NCBI GenBank assembly: GCA_037954665.1
Contig: JBBMOL010000185.1
Location: forward strand, 1 to 64,000
Length of the DNA stretch: 64,000 bases
Reading direction: 5' to 3'
Source of the DNA: Laguncularia racemosa
Lineage: Eukaryota; Streptophyta; Magnoliopsida; Myrtales; Combretaceae
Within the stretch, counting starts at the first letter, position 1, and every line of letters begins with the position of its first letter. The notes under the pieces were generated by a model. It saw only the letters and a list, made by a program, of their open reading frames with translations. It did not search any database and was not told the origin of the DNA. The position numbers and the translations under genes were made by a program. This document shows, one piece after another, positions 22,385-34,446 of this stretch.

Positions 22385-22444
<60 letters not shown>
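22346..22444 (+). repeat. Long poly-C / CA-interrupted C tract
   Basis: About 100 bp made almost only of C, with a few A interruptions at the left. It may be a real G-quadruplex-forming repeat or an assembly product. Confidence 0.9.
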
Positions 22445-22548
22445 TATAATAAACACGTCAAAAGAACTATCCTAGCAAAAAGAGAAGAAAGAATAGTGTG
22501 GATGCATCATACAGGATCGATGAGGTAAGTCTAATCTCTTTTAATTCC

Positions 22549-24800
22549 TTTTTTTGTTTCCGTTCAAATATTAATAGATCACAAGACTAGTAAGACCCTC
22601 CCAAATGGGGTAAGAGAGAGACATAACGTGGTTGAAAAAGTTCAAATGTTCAATTGCTTGTGATTGTAAAAACTGCAATACTAAATTCCATTTCTTCAAA
22701 CCTGCCTCCTGAACTGCACAAACAAAGAACATTGAGAAAAGATGACCATGGGATTTCTCATCACTTATTGCATAGGTAGTAGCGGTTTTGGGAGGAAACC
22801 CCAAACGAACCAACTTGCCATGTGTAGATAACGTTGGTGAGCAACCAAGCCATAGGAAAAAGAAAACCTGGGTGCTAAAATTTTTGTGCTAAACAAATTT
22901 GATTCCAATAAACATTATTCCATGAGGTTGAAGACACCCATAAGCCCTCCTTGATTGTTAAATTCCGTTGAGGCTTGTTCCTCAACACAATTCTGTCTTC
23001 ACCAACAGGTATTGGTATAATGTTCTTTCAATCTTCTCTTATTCTATTCCACAAAAATCCTAGATGGCCAATTCAACCATTTCATTACTAAAACAACAGA
23101 AGTCTAACTTCTTTGGGGAGATCTGAAGAGTATATTTTGCTCTCATTTTAGCCAGGAAACCAAAGGATCTTGGATGCCAACCTTCTTTACCAACGGAGAC
23201 ATATTCCCATTTCCTACTTCCCATTTTAAACATACTTAGCACTAAAGGGTCTTTGCTGCAATATTTTCCTCCAAGACCAAGATACATTGGCTAGAATTTT
23301 CATTGTTTAATTTTTTTTTTCCCCAATAAGTCAGAACAACCAAGCTGGACATAGTGAATACCTTTATCCATACAAAGAAACCAAAATGCTAGAGTTGTGC
23401 TGCATTGTTCCAACCGAATACTAAGTCCACCGCACCCAAGCCCCTTAACTTTGGTTTACAAATTGTTTCCCAATCTATTTTAGCTTTAGCTTTTGATTCA
23501 TCAATTCCCATTCCACTAAAAAACATTTCATCTTCATAGTGAGAGCTTTCAAAATGCTTTTTGGCCAAATAAAGCATGGAGGGATCAATAAATTGTAAAG
23601 AGAAGAGGGACCACGTTCGCAATTGAATGCTACCAACATTAGAAAAGAACTTGGTGGCTCTAAAGGTTGAGTGTTGCTAAACTTCTCCACAATGAAGTGA
23701 CAAATGGATTTGTTTGGTTTGCAAAAGATAAGGGAACACCAATTATTTTATGAGAAGATTTTTTCTCGAGCAGCAAAATCTAAGACTTCAAGGTTAGAAA
23801 ACTTGGCTTCTTTTCACAAACTGCTTTGAGGCTAGGCCAAAAAGAAAAATTCCTCTAAGCCTTCTTGCTGATCAAGGCGATTAATTTACTGCACTTTTTT
23901 GAGAATATCATCACATCATTAGTAAAGCATAAATGATAAGCCATTCTTTTTTTTACATTTCTAGTGAAGAGAAAAAAAACCTTCTTTTCTTTCTTCCTCC
24001 CTCAAATTCAAGAAAAAGTTTATAACAAGAACAAAGAGATAAGGAGGAAATAGGATCCCCTCGGCATAAAACCCCTAGTACTTGGAAAAAGTAACCTACA
24101 AGTTCACCATCAAATTTATTGAGAATTTTGCAAACAAAAACACACATTCATACCAATCCGTTAAATCGTGAAGGAAACTCCATAGTACCACATCAATTGC
24201 TCTAAGAGGCCACCATCTCACATGTCATATGCCTTATAATATTGACCTTGATATCGCACCTTGGAACACAATTTTTCCATGTGATACTAAAGGATGATCT
24301 TGGGCAACAAACACATTATCCAAAAATTCTTCATTCTTGTACAAATGCATTTGCTCTTTTCAACCACATATGGCAACATTAAGAATTAAATGCTTCACAA
24401 ATATTTTTTTGGAAATATCCCCTTGTTATTTCTGGTGTTGCACAAGATATAGGTGGAAATCAACAAGGTAGATGGAATTTTCAGATTTTCGGAACTAGTG
24501 AAATCGCTATGGATTTATGAATTGAGCATCATAACCAATGCAAAAAAATCTTGAATAGCCATCAAAAATCTGCTTCAATATATTCAAGCTTTTGAAAGAA
24601 ATTTATTGTATCCACCTAGCCCAAGCACTTTATTCATTCCCATTATAATCAAAATGTGGCTTTAATTTCAACATCTACCATCAGTTTTGACCAGACAAGC
24701 CAATCCAACCTTCTAACCTGCTTAGGCAATTAAGTTTCTTTAGCAATGAAAATAGGTGAGTGGGGGCTCTAGGCTCTTTCAAACAAGTTCTCAAAATATT
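22549..24800 (-). pseudogene. LINE 2, 5'-truncated (RT and zf-RVT)
   Basis: Minus-strand order: a thumb/palm region with CRGDPIS (about 24,060; LINE consensus RQGDPLSP), the catalytic region FTNDVMIFSK (about 23,920; FADD replaced), KAKIDWETICKPKLRGLGAV, then WNNAA (about 23,400-23,480), and zf-RVT with SDEKSHGHLF (about 22,740). The T run at 22,549-22,555 is the likely poly(A) end. It is a different copy from LINE 1, since the same domains occur twice. Copia C's 5' LTR begins at its upstream end, so C probably inserted into it. Confidence 0.75.
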
Positions 24801-25005
24801 TGTTAGCATGTTCTTTGTTGATCGATAACAGAAGATACTTCCTAAATTATAGATTTCTTATTTATTGTATTTTTATTTCTTTCTTAGTTTTAGTATTATT
24901 TCTTGTTTCTTAGTTTATCATTATTGTTGTGTATAAATTCTTTGTAACTTATTTGTAAATTAATAGTGTGAAATAAAATAGTTTTTAGTTCTCCTAAAAT
25001 CTTCA
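24801..25005 (+). repeat. 5' LTR of copia C (205 bp)
   Basis: Starts TGTTAGCATG and ends AAAATCTTCA, just before the primer-binding site. The ending matches the B LTR end (TTCTTCA). Confidence 0.75.
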
Positions 25006-25017
25006 TGATTTCAGAGC
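25006..25017 (+). other. Primer-binding site of copia C (mutated tRNA-Met)
   Basis: TGATTTCAGAGC differs from TGGTATCAGAGC at two positions. Confidence 0.7.
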
Positions 25018-25369
25018 AAAACTTGAATTTTTTTCTTTCTTTTTTTGGTGTGGTCATAAAACCCTAGAACCACCAAAATAACATCCAACCAACGTGAGGG
25101 TCTTTTTGTTCTCACTGCCCACTCCAGCAAGGATGAAACATCAAAAACCGGCCTTAGTGGACTCCAGTGGCCATATAATCAGTGCGTTATCATGTGCTTT
25201 TTTTATTTCATAGATTCTTCACACATTGGCGCGTGGCAAGCACGTGAAATAGTGGTCACCTCTTCTGATCTTTTTCTGGCCTACCTTATTGATCGATTGT
25301 CCGGTGTTACCATTAGCTCTATTTTTTTTTTTCTCCACATTTTAGAATTTTTCTTGAAAATGATTGACG

Positions 25370-27850
25370 GGATGAGTGTTGTCAACCTTGATAACCCTTC
25401 CTTGCTAGATTAGTCCATAAAGCTTGTCAGAATATTATCTTGCATGGTCAAGGTCGTGTTTACTGTTCATCAATGCTAGGAGGAATGCTAGGGTTGTTAT
25501 CTTACTAACGCTAGCATGAAAACAGGCCAGTGATGATGCTACTCTAACCAATGATTCCAAAACTCTCTAATTATGGTCTTGGGTTTATCAATTCTATGCA
25601 GTCTCAATTTCCAAAACATATTTGTTGCTTGACACCTGCAATGAAAATATAGGATGCAATGGCTCTTACATATTCTTGGGTTGGGAATGATGTTTGATTT
25701 TTGAAATTCGGAATAAAGTGATGACATAAAGTACGGGTGAAACTAACGATTTCACAATTTTTTTTTTATGGAATTGAGTGGTTTATGCAGGAACTAGATA
25801 GGGACCTTTTAGGTGGGTTTTACTAAGATTGCAGTCAAAATTCAAAAGTTAATTAAAAAAGAGGGGGCTATGACTTTTCTGGCCGGATTGAATAAAGACT
25901 ATGATCAAATCAGGATTCGAGTCCTCGGAAAGGTACGTTTTCCCTCTCTTGAGGGAACGCTTTTTCCTAATGTTCAATAGGAACAAGCGAAGGAACAGAA
26001 AGTGCCAAGCTTTATATAGTACCAATGAGGAAGACAGTTTAGCCGCAGTGGTCCTCATGAGTAGCCGAATTCTGACAATTCAGATAAAGATAATTTGGCA
26101 TATGGACTATTGTGGTAAGTCATGACATACCAAGGAGACATGTTGGAAGCTGCATGGTTGACCACTAGAGGTGTGGATGGAAAGTGTGTCAATTCTTTAG
26201 ACCTCACGCAAATTTGACAGAAATATTAGAAAACATCCTCAAAAAATAGGTTTTCTCTCCGACTAATTTTGTGAGGACATCCATTCATCTCAAGCGGCCT
26301 TATTGCTATCTCACATGGATTCTTCTTCCTCGGGTGCAAAATCCAATTTTGTTTAGTTAGGTATTGGACTTACTGCTAACCTTGATAGTGTCCCTGGTCT
26401 TATTTAATTTGGTGCAATAAGACACATGAAAGTCCTCTAAAAAATCCTTGACTATTTTCCTTATAAAAAATTGGAAACAATTTAGAATAGTGTTAGCTCT
26501 TTTTTTAAATATTTCGGTATTGGGGAACAAGTTCTGTTGTTTGTACTCTGAACCATTAAACTATCCTTTGTTCTTCATATTATCATCTGATTTCTGTTAA
26601 TCTCTTATCTGTCAAACCTTATTACTAAGCCTTAAATTGTAAAGTGTGTTTTTTCCCAATCACTGTGTGTTTTAGGATCTTCAAACAGGGAAAGACAGAT
26701 TTGGTAGTGTAGATTGCATGATGGTTTAAATATTATAGGGATGTCTCAAGACTATTTCCACATCGAGCTAGTTTGGAGAGCTTAAAGAAGTCAACTAAGA
26801 AATACTACCAATGGCATAAAACGGTTGGGGCATCCATCCTGTTTTGTGTTAGCAAAAACTGATCCTGTTTGTTTTCAAGAATTCAGCATGATTCCATAGT
26901 CTGTGATGCTTGTGAATATGCTTAACATTACCAGGACAATCTTATCGTTTGAGTAATAAGAAAAGTATTATTTCCTTTTAAGCTTGTCCATTCTAACGTT
27001 TTTGGAGAAAATACTAGATGGCCTCTTTGTTTGGAGTTGCTGGTTTTGTCACCATTTATTAATTGTTGCATTTGAATTTGATGTAGGTGTATTTGATTAA
27101 GGCTACTAAAAGTGATGGCTTTTAATAGATGGCTTATTAATAGTTTGATGCAAAAAATGAAAAATTTTAAGAATGATAATGGCTCTGAATTACAAGGATA
27201 ATCATTTTGTGCTTATTTGGAGTCACATGGGATTATTATCAAACTAGTTGCCTCTACACTAGTGCACAAAGTGAGTGGCTAAAAAGGAAAAATAAGCTTG
27301 TTGGAAGTAGCTAGATCTTTGGTTTACAATGAAATCTCCAAAACCTTCTAGGGAGATGCATTCTTACTGCTACTTATCTTATCATAGAAGGCCTCTCAAA
27401 AACCCTAACTTTAAGAGTTGGTCTCTGAAGCTTTTACATAGGAATGTTGCCTACACTGTTCCTCTAAGGTGTTTAGGGGTGTTTGCTTTATCCATACTGG
27501 GTATGTTGGGAAACTAGGATCCAAAGGCTTTCAGTTGTCTTAATGGGTATTTCCAACACAAAAAGGAATAAATGCTATCATCCTCCATTTTGAAAGTTTT
27601 TGTCAGTATGGATGTCACTTTTTTAGAAAAACCAAACCCCTACTTTAGCCCACCCAAATCACTCTATAGGGGGAGAGAGTATGGTTAAGTAGAGGTGATA
27701 CCTTGGTTCTGTCTCTCTGAGGATTTACCCTAGGAAGATATGCTTAGGAGGAGACTTATGAGATTGTTAGGCGTTTTGGATAGGCTTGATTTAAGAAGAT
27801 ATTCAAGAGAGACAAGACAGAAGAAGCCATCGTAGAGCCTACTTGCATCA
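25370..27850 (+). pseudogene. Copia C gag-integrase pseudogene
   Basis: Recognisable: gag start region LDNPSLL (about 25,395); the gag C-terminus VLGKVRFPSLEGT (about 25,920); a zinc knuckle MDYCGKS, stop, HTKETCWKLHG (26,100-26,155); GAG-pre-integrase RLGHPSCFVLAKT (about 26,830) and its CDACEY-equivalent (about 26,905); integrase core with NDNGSEL-like sequence (about 27,175) and SAQSEWLKRKNK (about 27,270); and the post-integrase segment FLSVWMSLF/PTLAHPNH (27,600-27,665). Many stops are present. Confidence 0.75.
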
Positions 27851-27875
27851 AGAGTCATTGGTATACTTTGAAAGC

Positions 27876-28018
27876 GGTATCTCACAAACAAAACAAAACA
27901 AAAGAAAATAATAATCAAACTAACTACCATCAACAATTTCTGTTTCAAACATTAGTGGGTTGGTCAGTCTTCCAGAATCAAACAAATTTAGGACAGTTAA
28001 ACAAAAGTAAAGCAAGAC
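27876..28018 (-). other. Intron-like segment in Athila G1 (143 bp)
   Basis: The donor side reads TTTTAAGAA|GTCTTGC on the minus strand. The acceptor side is mutated (GATACC|GCTTTC). The segment is present here and at 35,936-36,092, but is exactly absent from copy G3 at 39,510. Confidence 0.6.
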
Positions 28019-28083
28019 TTCTTAAAACGGGCTATTCTTGCACAACAGTCCAAATCTCCAGGGTCCAACTTTCCATCTGTCAA

Positions 28084-28106
28084 CCCCCCCCCCCCCCCCC
28101 CCCCCC
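28084..28106 (+). repeat. Poly-C tract in Athila G1
   Basis: 23 consecutive C replace a short GCAAG-type sequence present in copy G3 (39,440). Confidence 0.85.
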
Positions 28107-28109
28107 TGA

Positions 28110-29437
28110 GATCAGTCTACTGCAATCATCATAAGATGGGCAACGGGTACATGCCCCATCGACAAGAGAATCAGATCCAATCACCTAAGTATCCATGCTG
28201 ATTGCTCGCTTCAGCAGTAGAACTGCTGGACTCTCATGTCATGCCATGAAAGGTGCACCCAAGGATCCTCTAAAATGAAAACCGTGATCATATGCACGCT
28301 TCGAGTGACGATCTCCTCAGATAAACAACCCCGAGAAGCTTGTGATACGACATCCCATCACCAGAAGCCACCACAGGGGGGAAGATCTACCCCTATTCTC
28401 ACCAATACGTGATAAAAAAATAAAAACAAGTGACCAAATAACGCTTAAGGACCTTAACCGCTTTTGGACTACCTGGCTTGTTCTCTCTTAGTTTCTTCCA
28501 AATCCGAAGTCAATCTGCCTTACAGAATCTGCGAACTCTGGTTCGGTTATGGCTGCAATCCAGTAATCGGAAACCTCCACCTCCGCAAAAAACACCCTCA
28601 GGGGAGAGAGGTACTCCTTCCCAACTGTCCCTTGGAAACCCGTTGTTGGAAACACACCATAGTTCTTTAGATTACGGGTAATCAGGAGCCGACAATAAAC
28701 CCTGTGATGCCCCAGATCGCACTGCTTTTTCAAGATACCAAACAGCTGCCAATCCCACATTAACCCGGGGTACCTGTGATCATACTCTAAGCTGGTAAAA
28801 ATCCGAACGCATTACATACCCTGAGAATCATCTCTACCAGTGGTTGAACGGGGCCAAAATGTACTGGGCACACGCCAACGGGATCCTGTAAATGGCTTCC
28901 CTTACATTTGGATGGATCATACCCATCATCTCCCATACTTTCCACACCTCTATGCTGCAATATGCCCATGTGAAAAGCATCTAGGAGCTTGGAGACTCAT
29001 TGGAGTCGACTAAACTCATTGTCATAAATGGCCTAGGCACTTGATAAATTCTCTCATTCAACACGGTGGTAACTTCCTTGGTAGTAGAAGGAAACCACGT
29101 TATCAAGTTGGCGTATGACGGCCGAATCTAAGTTGCATGTGGCGACGAAGTCATAGCTCAGCCGAAGCATAAAACGTCCTCCTCAATGACTCAGAAGTGT
29201 TTCTCTCTATGCTGGATTTTCAAGAATTGATCAAATTGTTCCACCAACCATACGAGCGAGGCACTCCCAATCGATTACCACATTAGCGGGAAACACCTTC
29301 CGTTCTGCACCGTGTCATTACTTAGCTTATCCTCCCTCCTCAAGTTAGGAGGATAGTGTCGCGAAGTTTCTAGATAAAACCCACCAGCTGGGACTAGGAC
29401 TGAGCATTCTTACGCACTTCCGTTTTAGTCTAGGCAT
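28110..29437 (-). pseudogene. ATHILA ORF (PF03078-like), G1 copy
   Basis: The ORF downstream of pol in Athila elements starts at ATG 29,437 (MPRLK-like). Readable parts include 28,787-28,969 (GDDGYDPSKCKGSHLQDPVG, then NAFGFLPA), matching G2 and G3. The 3' third (28,110-28,460) matches G3 39,100-39,440. It is broken by stops. The role of this protein in Athila elements is not established; it has been called env-like. Confidence 0.7.
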
Positions 29438-29954
29438 CTTGGATACAACACGCTCAGGAAATTCTTTAAAGATTGATAAAGGATGTCTTCACCCAGATGG
29501 AACCAACAAGAGAGAAATAACGAAAATGTAGAGAGGTGTGGTGTGTGATGAGGAAATAGTCTAAAGGGGAAGGCATTTTATATATGAAAATCTTGAAACC
29601 TAGGGCTATTGATGACCGGGTGCCCAAACCTGGGGAGTGTTTGAAGCCGTGTCAGGCACTGCTCCAGTACAAAAATAAACTGTGAAAAATCTTACCTGTG
29701 GCACGACTTGTTAAACGTGGCCGTGCCTTGGTACCCGGTCATCCCTTGGAATGAGACACCTTTCACAAATGTCCACAACTTAGGTGTGGCTTAGACCAAT
29801 GTCTTGTCCTCTTCGTTAAAAATTTCACCTGCAAAACCACAAATAGATTGATGATGATAGTAAAGGAAAACTACGTAGTAGATGCAATGGGTTGCCTCCA
29901 GCCAGCGCTCTTGTTTACTGTCGTTGGTCGGACGATTGAATAAAGGGAGATCGT

Positions 29955-31065
29955 TATTGATTTGGAATGAGGGTCAGCTCCGCTCTTTCTTCAAAGACCT
30001 TCTTGTCTCCTAAGTACTGTTTAAGTCTCTGTTCCATGACTTGAAAATACCTTTTAGGTGTTCTAACTCCACTGGTTCCATAAGGGAAAACGTCTTGACC
30101 CGAAAAGGACCAGACATTTGAATTTGAGTTTCCAAGAAAAGTTGCAACTTGGAGTTGAATAGCAGTACATATCCCCTTCTCAAATTGTTGTGCTAGCGTA
30201 ACTTGCATCATGATATGCTTGGCTCTCTCCTTGTAGATATTAGCATTGTCATTAGACATAAGTCTTAAACTCATAAGCTATTAATCTGCCTTTTCCTGTG
30301 AGCCCTTAACTTGTTGAGATCGAGATTGATAGTCTTGATTGCCCAGAACGCCCTATGTGAATTCATCTGGTAAGTGACAGTGCTTTTTCATATACTAACA
30401 GAAAGGGTTGTATCCAAGTAGTGTTTTGTAGGCCATCCTGTAAGCCATAAACACATGTCTAACCTGTTGCCCAATTTCGCTCATGCTGGAGAGTTGATCT
30501 CATTAAGATGCGCTTCTAGCTTCTATTTGTAAACTCTACTCTGCCCTCTTGTCTATGGATGATAGGAGTGGCAAACGATGATGAGGTCACTCATATCTTT
30601 TTAGACTGTTTCAACCTGAGAATTTGTAAATGTGCACCCCGATCATGATGAGTTGCTCAAGGGCACCCCAAGCGGCAAAGAGTTCTTGAGGAACTTGACA
30701 ACCACCCTAGAGCATTTGTCGGTAAAAGCTTGCGCTTCTGCAACTTAGTTACATTAATCCGCTGCTTCCATATATACTTGTTTCCATATGAAGGAGGAAA
30801 TGGCCCCATAAAATCAATATCCATACATCAAACACTTCGCACTCCAGATTATAGTGCTGTGTGCATTTTGTCCCTCCTTGAAATGTTGTCGTCACTCTGG
30901 CATCGAATTGCTTTGAGCACAAAACTTTGGGCATCCTTGAATACGACGGCCAATAAAACCAGGCTCTATCCTTTGAGGAAGGATGGGAGATCTTAGCCAT
31001 TGCCATAGTGTGGACCCACTGGGGGACACCATGGTGCAAACAGGATGGCCACAAAGTGCTAGAGG
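29955..31065 (-). pseudogene. Athila integrase, G1 copy
   Basis: The minus strand has the zinc-binding N-terminal region (HYGNG near 31,010), then FKDAQSF and the DKM block. DFMGPFPPSYGNKYI follows near 30,800, then a degraded core. The C-terminal segment at 29,955-30,274 reads ANIYKERAKHI, LGNSNSN and YLGDKKVFEERAELTLIPNQ. Frameshifts separate these blocks. Domain order and the C-terminal GDKKVFEERAELTL signature match copies G2 and G4. Confidence 0.8.
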
Positions 31066-32066
31066 CAAGGAGCCCAAAGTTTTGTGGCTCAATGCGATCG
31101 ATTGCAGAGAGATGGCAACATTTCAAGGAGGGACGAAAATGCCACAGCACTATATTCGGGAAAGTGCGAAGTGTTTGATGTATGGGGTATTGATTTATGG
31201 GCCATTTCCTCCTTCATATAGAAACAAAGTATATATTGGTAGTAGTGGACTAATATCTAAGTGGGCAGAAGCGCAAGCTCTACCATAAATGACGCGGGGG
31301 TTTGGTTGTCAAGTTTCCTCAAGAAGCTCTTTTGCCGCTTGGGGTGCCTCGAGCACTCATCAGTGATCGGGGTCACATTTTGAAACCCTTCGGGTTTAAA
31401 AAAAAATCTTAAAAAGATAGGGAGTGACTCACCCCCTTGCCACTCCTTATCATCCAAGACAAGTGGGCAAGTAGAGTTACAAATAGAGAGCTAAAGCGCA
31501 TTTTAATGAGATCAACTCTCCAGCATGGGCGAGATTAGGCAGACGGGTTAGACGATGCGTTATGGGCTTATAGGACGGCCTACAAAACCCCACTTGATAC
31601 AACCCCTTTTCCCGGGTTAGTAATGGAAAGCGTGTCACTTACTAGTTAGATTCAGCATAGGCGTTCGGGGCAATCAAGACTATCGATCTCAATCTCAACA
31701 AGTAAAGGGGTTTACAGGAAAAGGCAGATTAATGAGCTTGATGAGTTAAGACTTATGGCCTATAAAAACGCTAATACTACAGGAGAGAGCAAAGCATATC
31801 ATGACGCAAGATTACCCAGCAAAGCAATTTGAGGAAGGGGATATGGTACTGTGTTCAACTCCAGTTGAAAACTTTTTCCTGGGAAACTCAAATCAAAATG
31901 GCCAGGTCCTTTTCGGGTCAAGAATGTTTTCCTTTATGGAACGGTGGAGTTAGAACACCCTGAAAAGGGTATTTTCAAGATCAATGGACGAGATTTAAAC
32001 TTTACTTAGGAGACAAGAAGGTCTTTGAAGAAAGAGCGGAGCTGACCCTAATTCAAATCCATAACT
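31066..32066 (+). pseudogene. Athila integrase, G2 copy
   Basis: Plus-strand blocks: FVAQCDRLQRDGNISRRDEN (about 31,080), VFDVWGIDL (about 31,170), SKWAEAQALP (31,255-31,285), GVPRALISDRG with the second catalytic Asp (about 31,340-31,375), TNRELK (about 31,480), YRTAYKTPL (about 31,570), ANIYKERAK (about 31,765) and the C-terminal GDKKVFEERAELTL (about 32,010). Several frameshifts and stops break it. Confidence 0.8.
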
Positions 32067-32208
32067 GATCTCCCTTTATTCATTCGGTTGAGCCAATGAC
32101 GTAACCCCAAACACTGGCTGGAGGCAACCCATGCATCTACTAGGTTATTTTCCTTTTTTTCTTATCAACATCATATATTTTGTATTTCCTGAGCGTGTTG
32201 TATCCAAG

Positions 32209-32935
32209 ATGCCTAGGACTAAAAAGGTAGCGGCGTAAGAATGCTCAAACCTAGTTCAGCTGGGGGTTCATCTAGAGCTTCGAGAAAGCTATCCCCTAAC
32301 TTGAGGAGGGAGGATGAAGCTAAGTATGACACGGTGCGAGAACGGAAGGTGTTCATGCCTAATGTGGTAATCGATTGGGAAGTGCTCGCTCGGGTATGGG
32401 GTTTGGGGGAACAATTTGATCAATTCTTGAAAGATCCAGCTTGGAGAGCACTTTCTAAGAATTGAGGAGGACGTTTATGCTTCGCTGAGCTATGACTTCA
32501 TTGCCACATTCAAGCTAGTTTCGCCCGCATACCCAGCTTGATAACGTGGTTCCTTCTACTGCCAAGGGAGTTACCCCCCGTGTTGAAATGAGAGAATTTA
32601 TTCAATTTCCTAGGCATAAAAGACAATGAGTTTATCGACCCGATGAGTTCTCTTAGCTTCCAAATGCTTTTCCCAGGGGCTTATTGCAGCATAGAGTGTG
32701 GAAAAGTATGGGAGATGGCGGGTATGAATCCATCCAAATCTAAGGGAAGCCATTTACAGGATCCTGCTGTATGTGTGCTTCATTAAAATTTTTAGCCCTT
32801 CAACCACTGGTAGAGGTGATTTCTCAGGTTGTTGTGAATGCTTCGGATTTGTACCAGCTGTGGAGTATATCACAGGTACCCGAGTTAATTTTGGGATTAG
32901 CAGTTGTTTGGGTGTTTGAAAAAGCAGTGCGATCT
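32209..32935 (+). pseudogene. ATHILA ORF, G2 copy, N-terminal half
   Basis: Starts at ATG 32,209 (MPRTKKVAA, stop). The open stretch 32,241-32,465 reads KYDTVRERKVFMPNVVIDWE and GEQFDQFLKDPAWRALSKN. Later come NPSKSKGSHLQDP (about 32,730) and TTGRGDFSGCCECFGFVPAV (about 32,810). It is cut off where the minus-strand LTR begins. Confidence 0.75.
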
Positions 32936-34446
32936 GAGATCGTTCTAAAAAGTTAAATCCTATACTCAATCCTAGCTTACATCAGTTCTCAAGCAATTAT
33001 ACCTATCAATTAGCAATATAGCATTGGAGTATAGGTAGATCCCCGATCCCCACGAAGACTTAAAGTACAAGTACTAACGATTATCCAACTATTTAACTTC
33101 TCACTATGAGAACCAATTACCCAAATTTAAATGATTAAATCTGAAGGAACGAATTAAATGAAAAAGATTAAAGATATTCAAATACTCCCTTAAGTTAATT
33201 AAATTTATCTAAACATACCCAACCCCAATTTTCCACCACTAATTATCATGCAGCTTTTATTCAATTACAAACTTCCAATGATTAAATACACAACATCTTG
33301 ATCTGCAGAGTTTCTTACACTAGATTAAGGTCTTTCTCAAGATCAATAATTCCTAATCCTAATTAAGTCAATTAAAAACTCTCTTTAATTAACATAATTA
33401 AGATTGCAATAAAATCCTAGGACTCTCAATTGAACCAGACCACCAGAATTCATTTAATACAGAAAACCTCCTATAAAACCATTCTCTAGGAATTACAAGT
33501 ATCTTTTTATTCATGCCAGATCTACTCTATTAAGTGATTTCTCAAACTTTTTAAAAAGAGATCTAATTCGATCCTAATACTCACACATATCAAGATAAAC
33601 AAACCATGATTGCAACATGAATAAACTCAAAGATCGGGAATAATCATTAAACATCCAAAAAATCCGTTACATGAAATTGGGGTTTTTTTGAGGATCAGGT
33701 ATAAAAAAATTAAAATACTCATGGATCTAATAAAGAGAACAAAAGGGAAAATATTAGAATCCATAAATAAACCCATGAAAACCACAAAGATCTTGGGTTC
33801 GATTTTGGAAACTCTTCTAACTTCTCTTCTCTAGGGTTTTTTTTTCGTGCCTCCCCCCCTTCCTCTTTCTCTGATTGGTTCTATTTATACTCTTAAGGGA
33901 ATGGCCGAGGATCTTCAGCTAGAAAATAGAATATATCTTAATTTTCCAAGTAAAACTTGAAAAGTGAATAACATACGCCTACATACCCTACCAACAACGG
34001 CCAGATTTCAAACCGTGTCTCCCTCTGGGCGATAATCCGCAATTCCTCATCCTTGTTCATGTGTGGCAACGGCTAGAAACACGGCTAGATTACAAACCTG
34101 CCAGGGTCTAGACTCTTCCATTTCTCCTCAGCGTCTGCCACGGCTTTAAGCACACCCATATCAGAAGTCGTGCTTCCTTTCCAAGTGACAAATTTCATCC
34201 TCAAGCGTGTACACGGCTCATGACAACGGCTGGCTTTCCCTATGTTGTCCATAAGTAGCTTTAAACTTGATCTTTTGAGCTCTAATCATGCTCCTTTTGT
34301 TTATCTTTCCACTTCTCTTTAGTATATATACCCTGAAACTGATATATTTATCTGTTAAGTACCGAATCCGCATTGATTTTATTCAAAAAATTACACAAAT
34401 TCATCATTAACGCCCATGATTTATAAGGATTAATTTACTCTTATCA
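32936..34446 (-). repeat. Athila LTR1 (3' LTR of G4)
   Basis: On the minus strand it starts TGATAAGAGTAAATTAATCC (at 34,446) and runs about 1.5 kb to GAACGATCTC near 32,936. It matches LTR2 and LTR3 closely throughout. It is preceded by the polypurine sequence GTGTGGGGGGAAATT. Confidence 0.8.

Larger units (their letters stand above)
24801..27859 (+). mobile_element. Ty1/copia element C, truncated after integrase
   Basis: 5' LTR, degenerate primer-binding site, gag, GAG-pre-integrase and integrase are followed by an abrupt switch to Athila sequence at about 27,860. Reverse transcriptase, RNase H and the 3' LTR are missing. The gag and zinc knuckle are of the A/B family. Confidence 0.8.
27860..31065 (-). 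mobile_element. Athila-type Ty3/gypsy fragment G1 (minus)
   Basis: Minus-strand order: integrase (31,065 to about 29,955), spacer, ATHILA ORF (29,437 to about 28,110), a poly-C interruption, and an intron-containing 3' region to 27,860. The 5' part (gag, protease, RT) and both LTRs are missing. It meets fragment G2 head to head, forming an inverted repeat around 31,000. Confidence 0.8.
31066..32935 (+). mobile_element. Athila-type Ty3/gypsy fragment G2 (plus)
   Basis: Integrase (31,066-32,066), a spacer, and the first half of the ATHILA ORF (32,209-32,935), then an abrupt switch into an LTR at a GATCTG microhomology. The same order occurs on the minus strand in G1, so G1 and G2 form a large inverted repeat. 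Confidence 0.8.
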
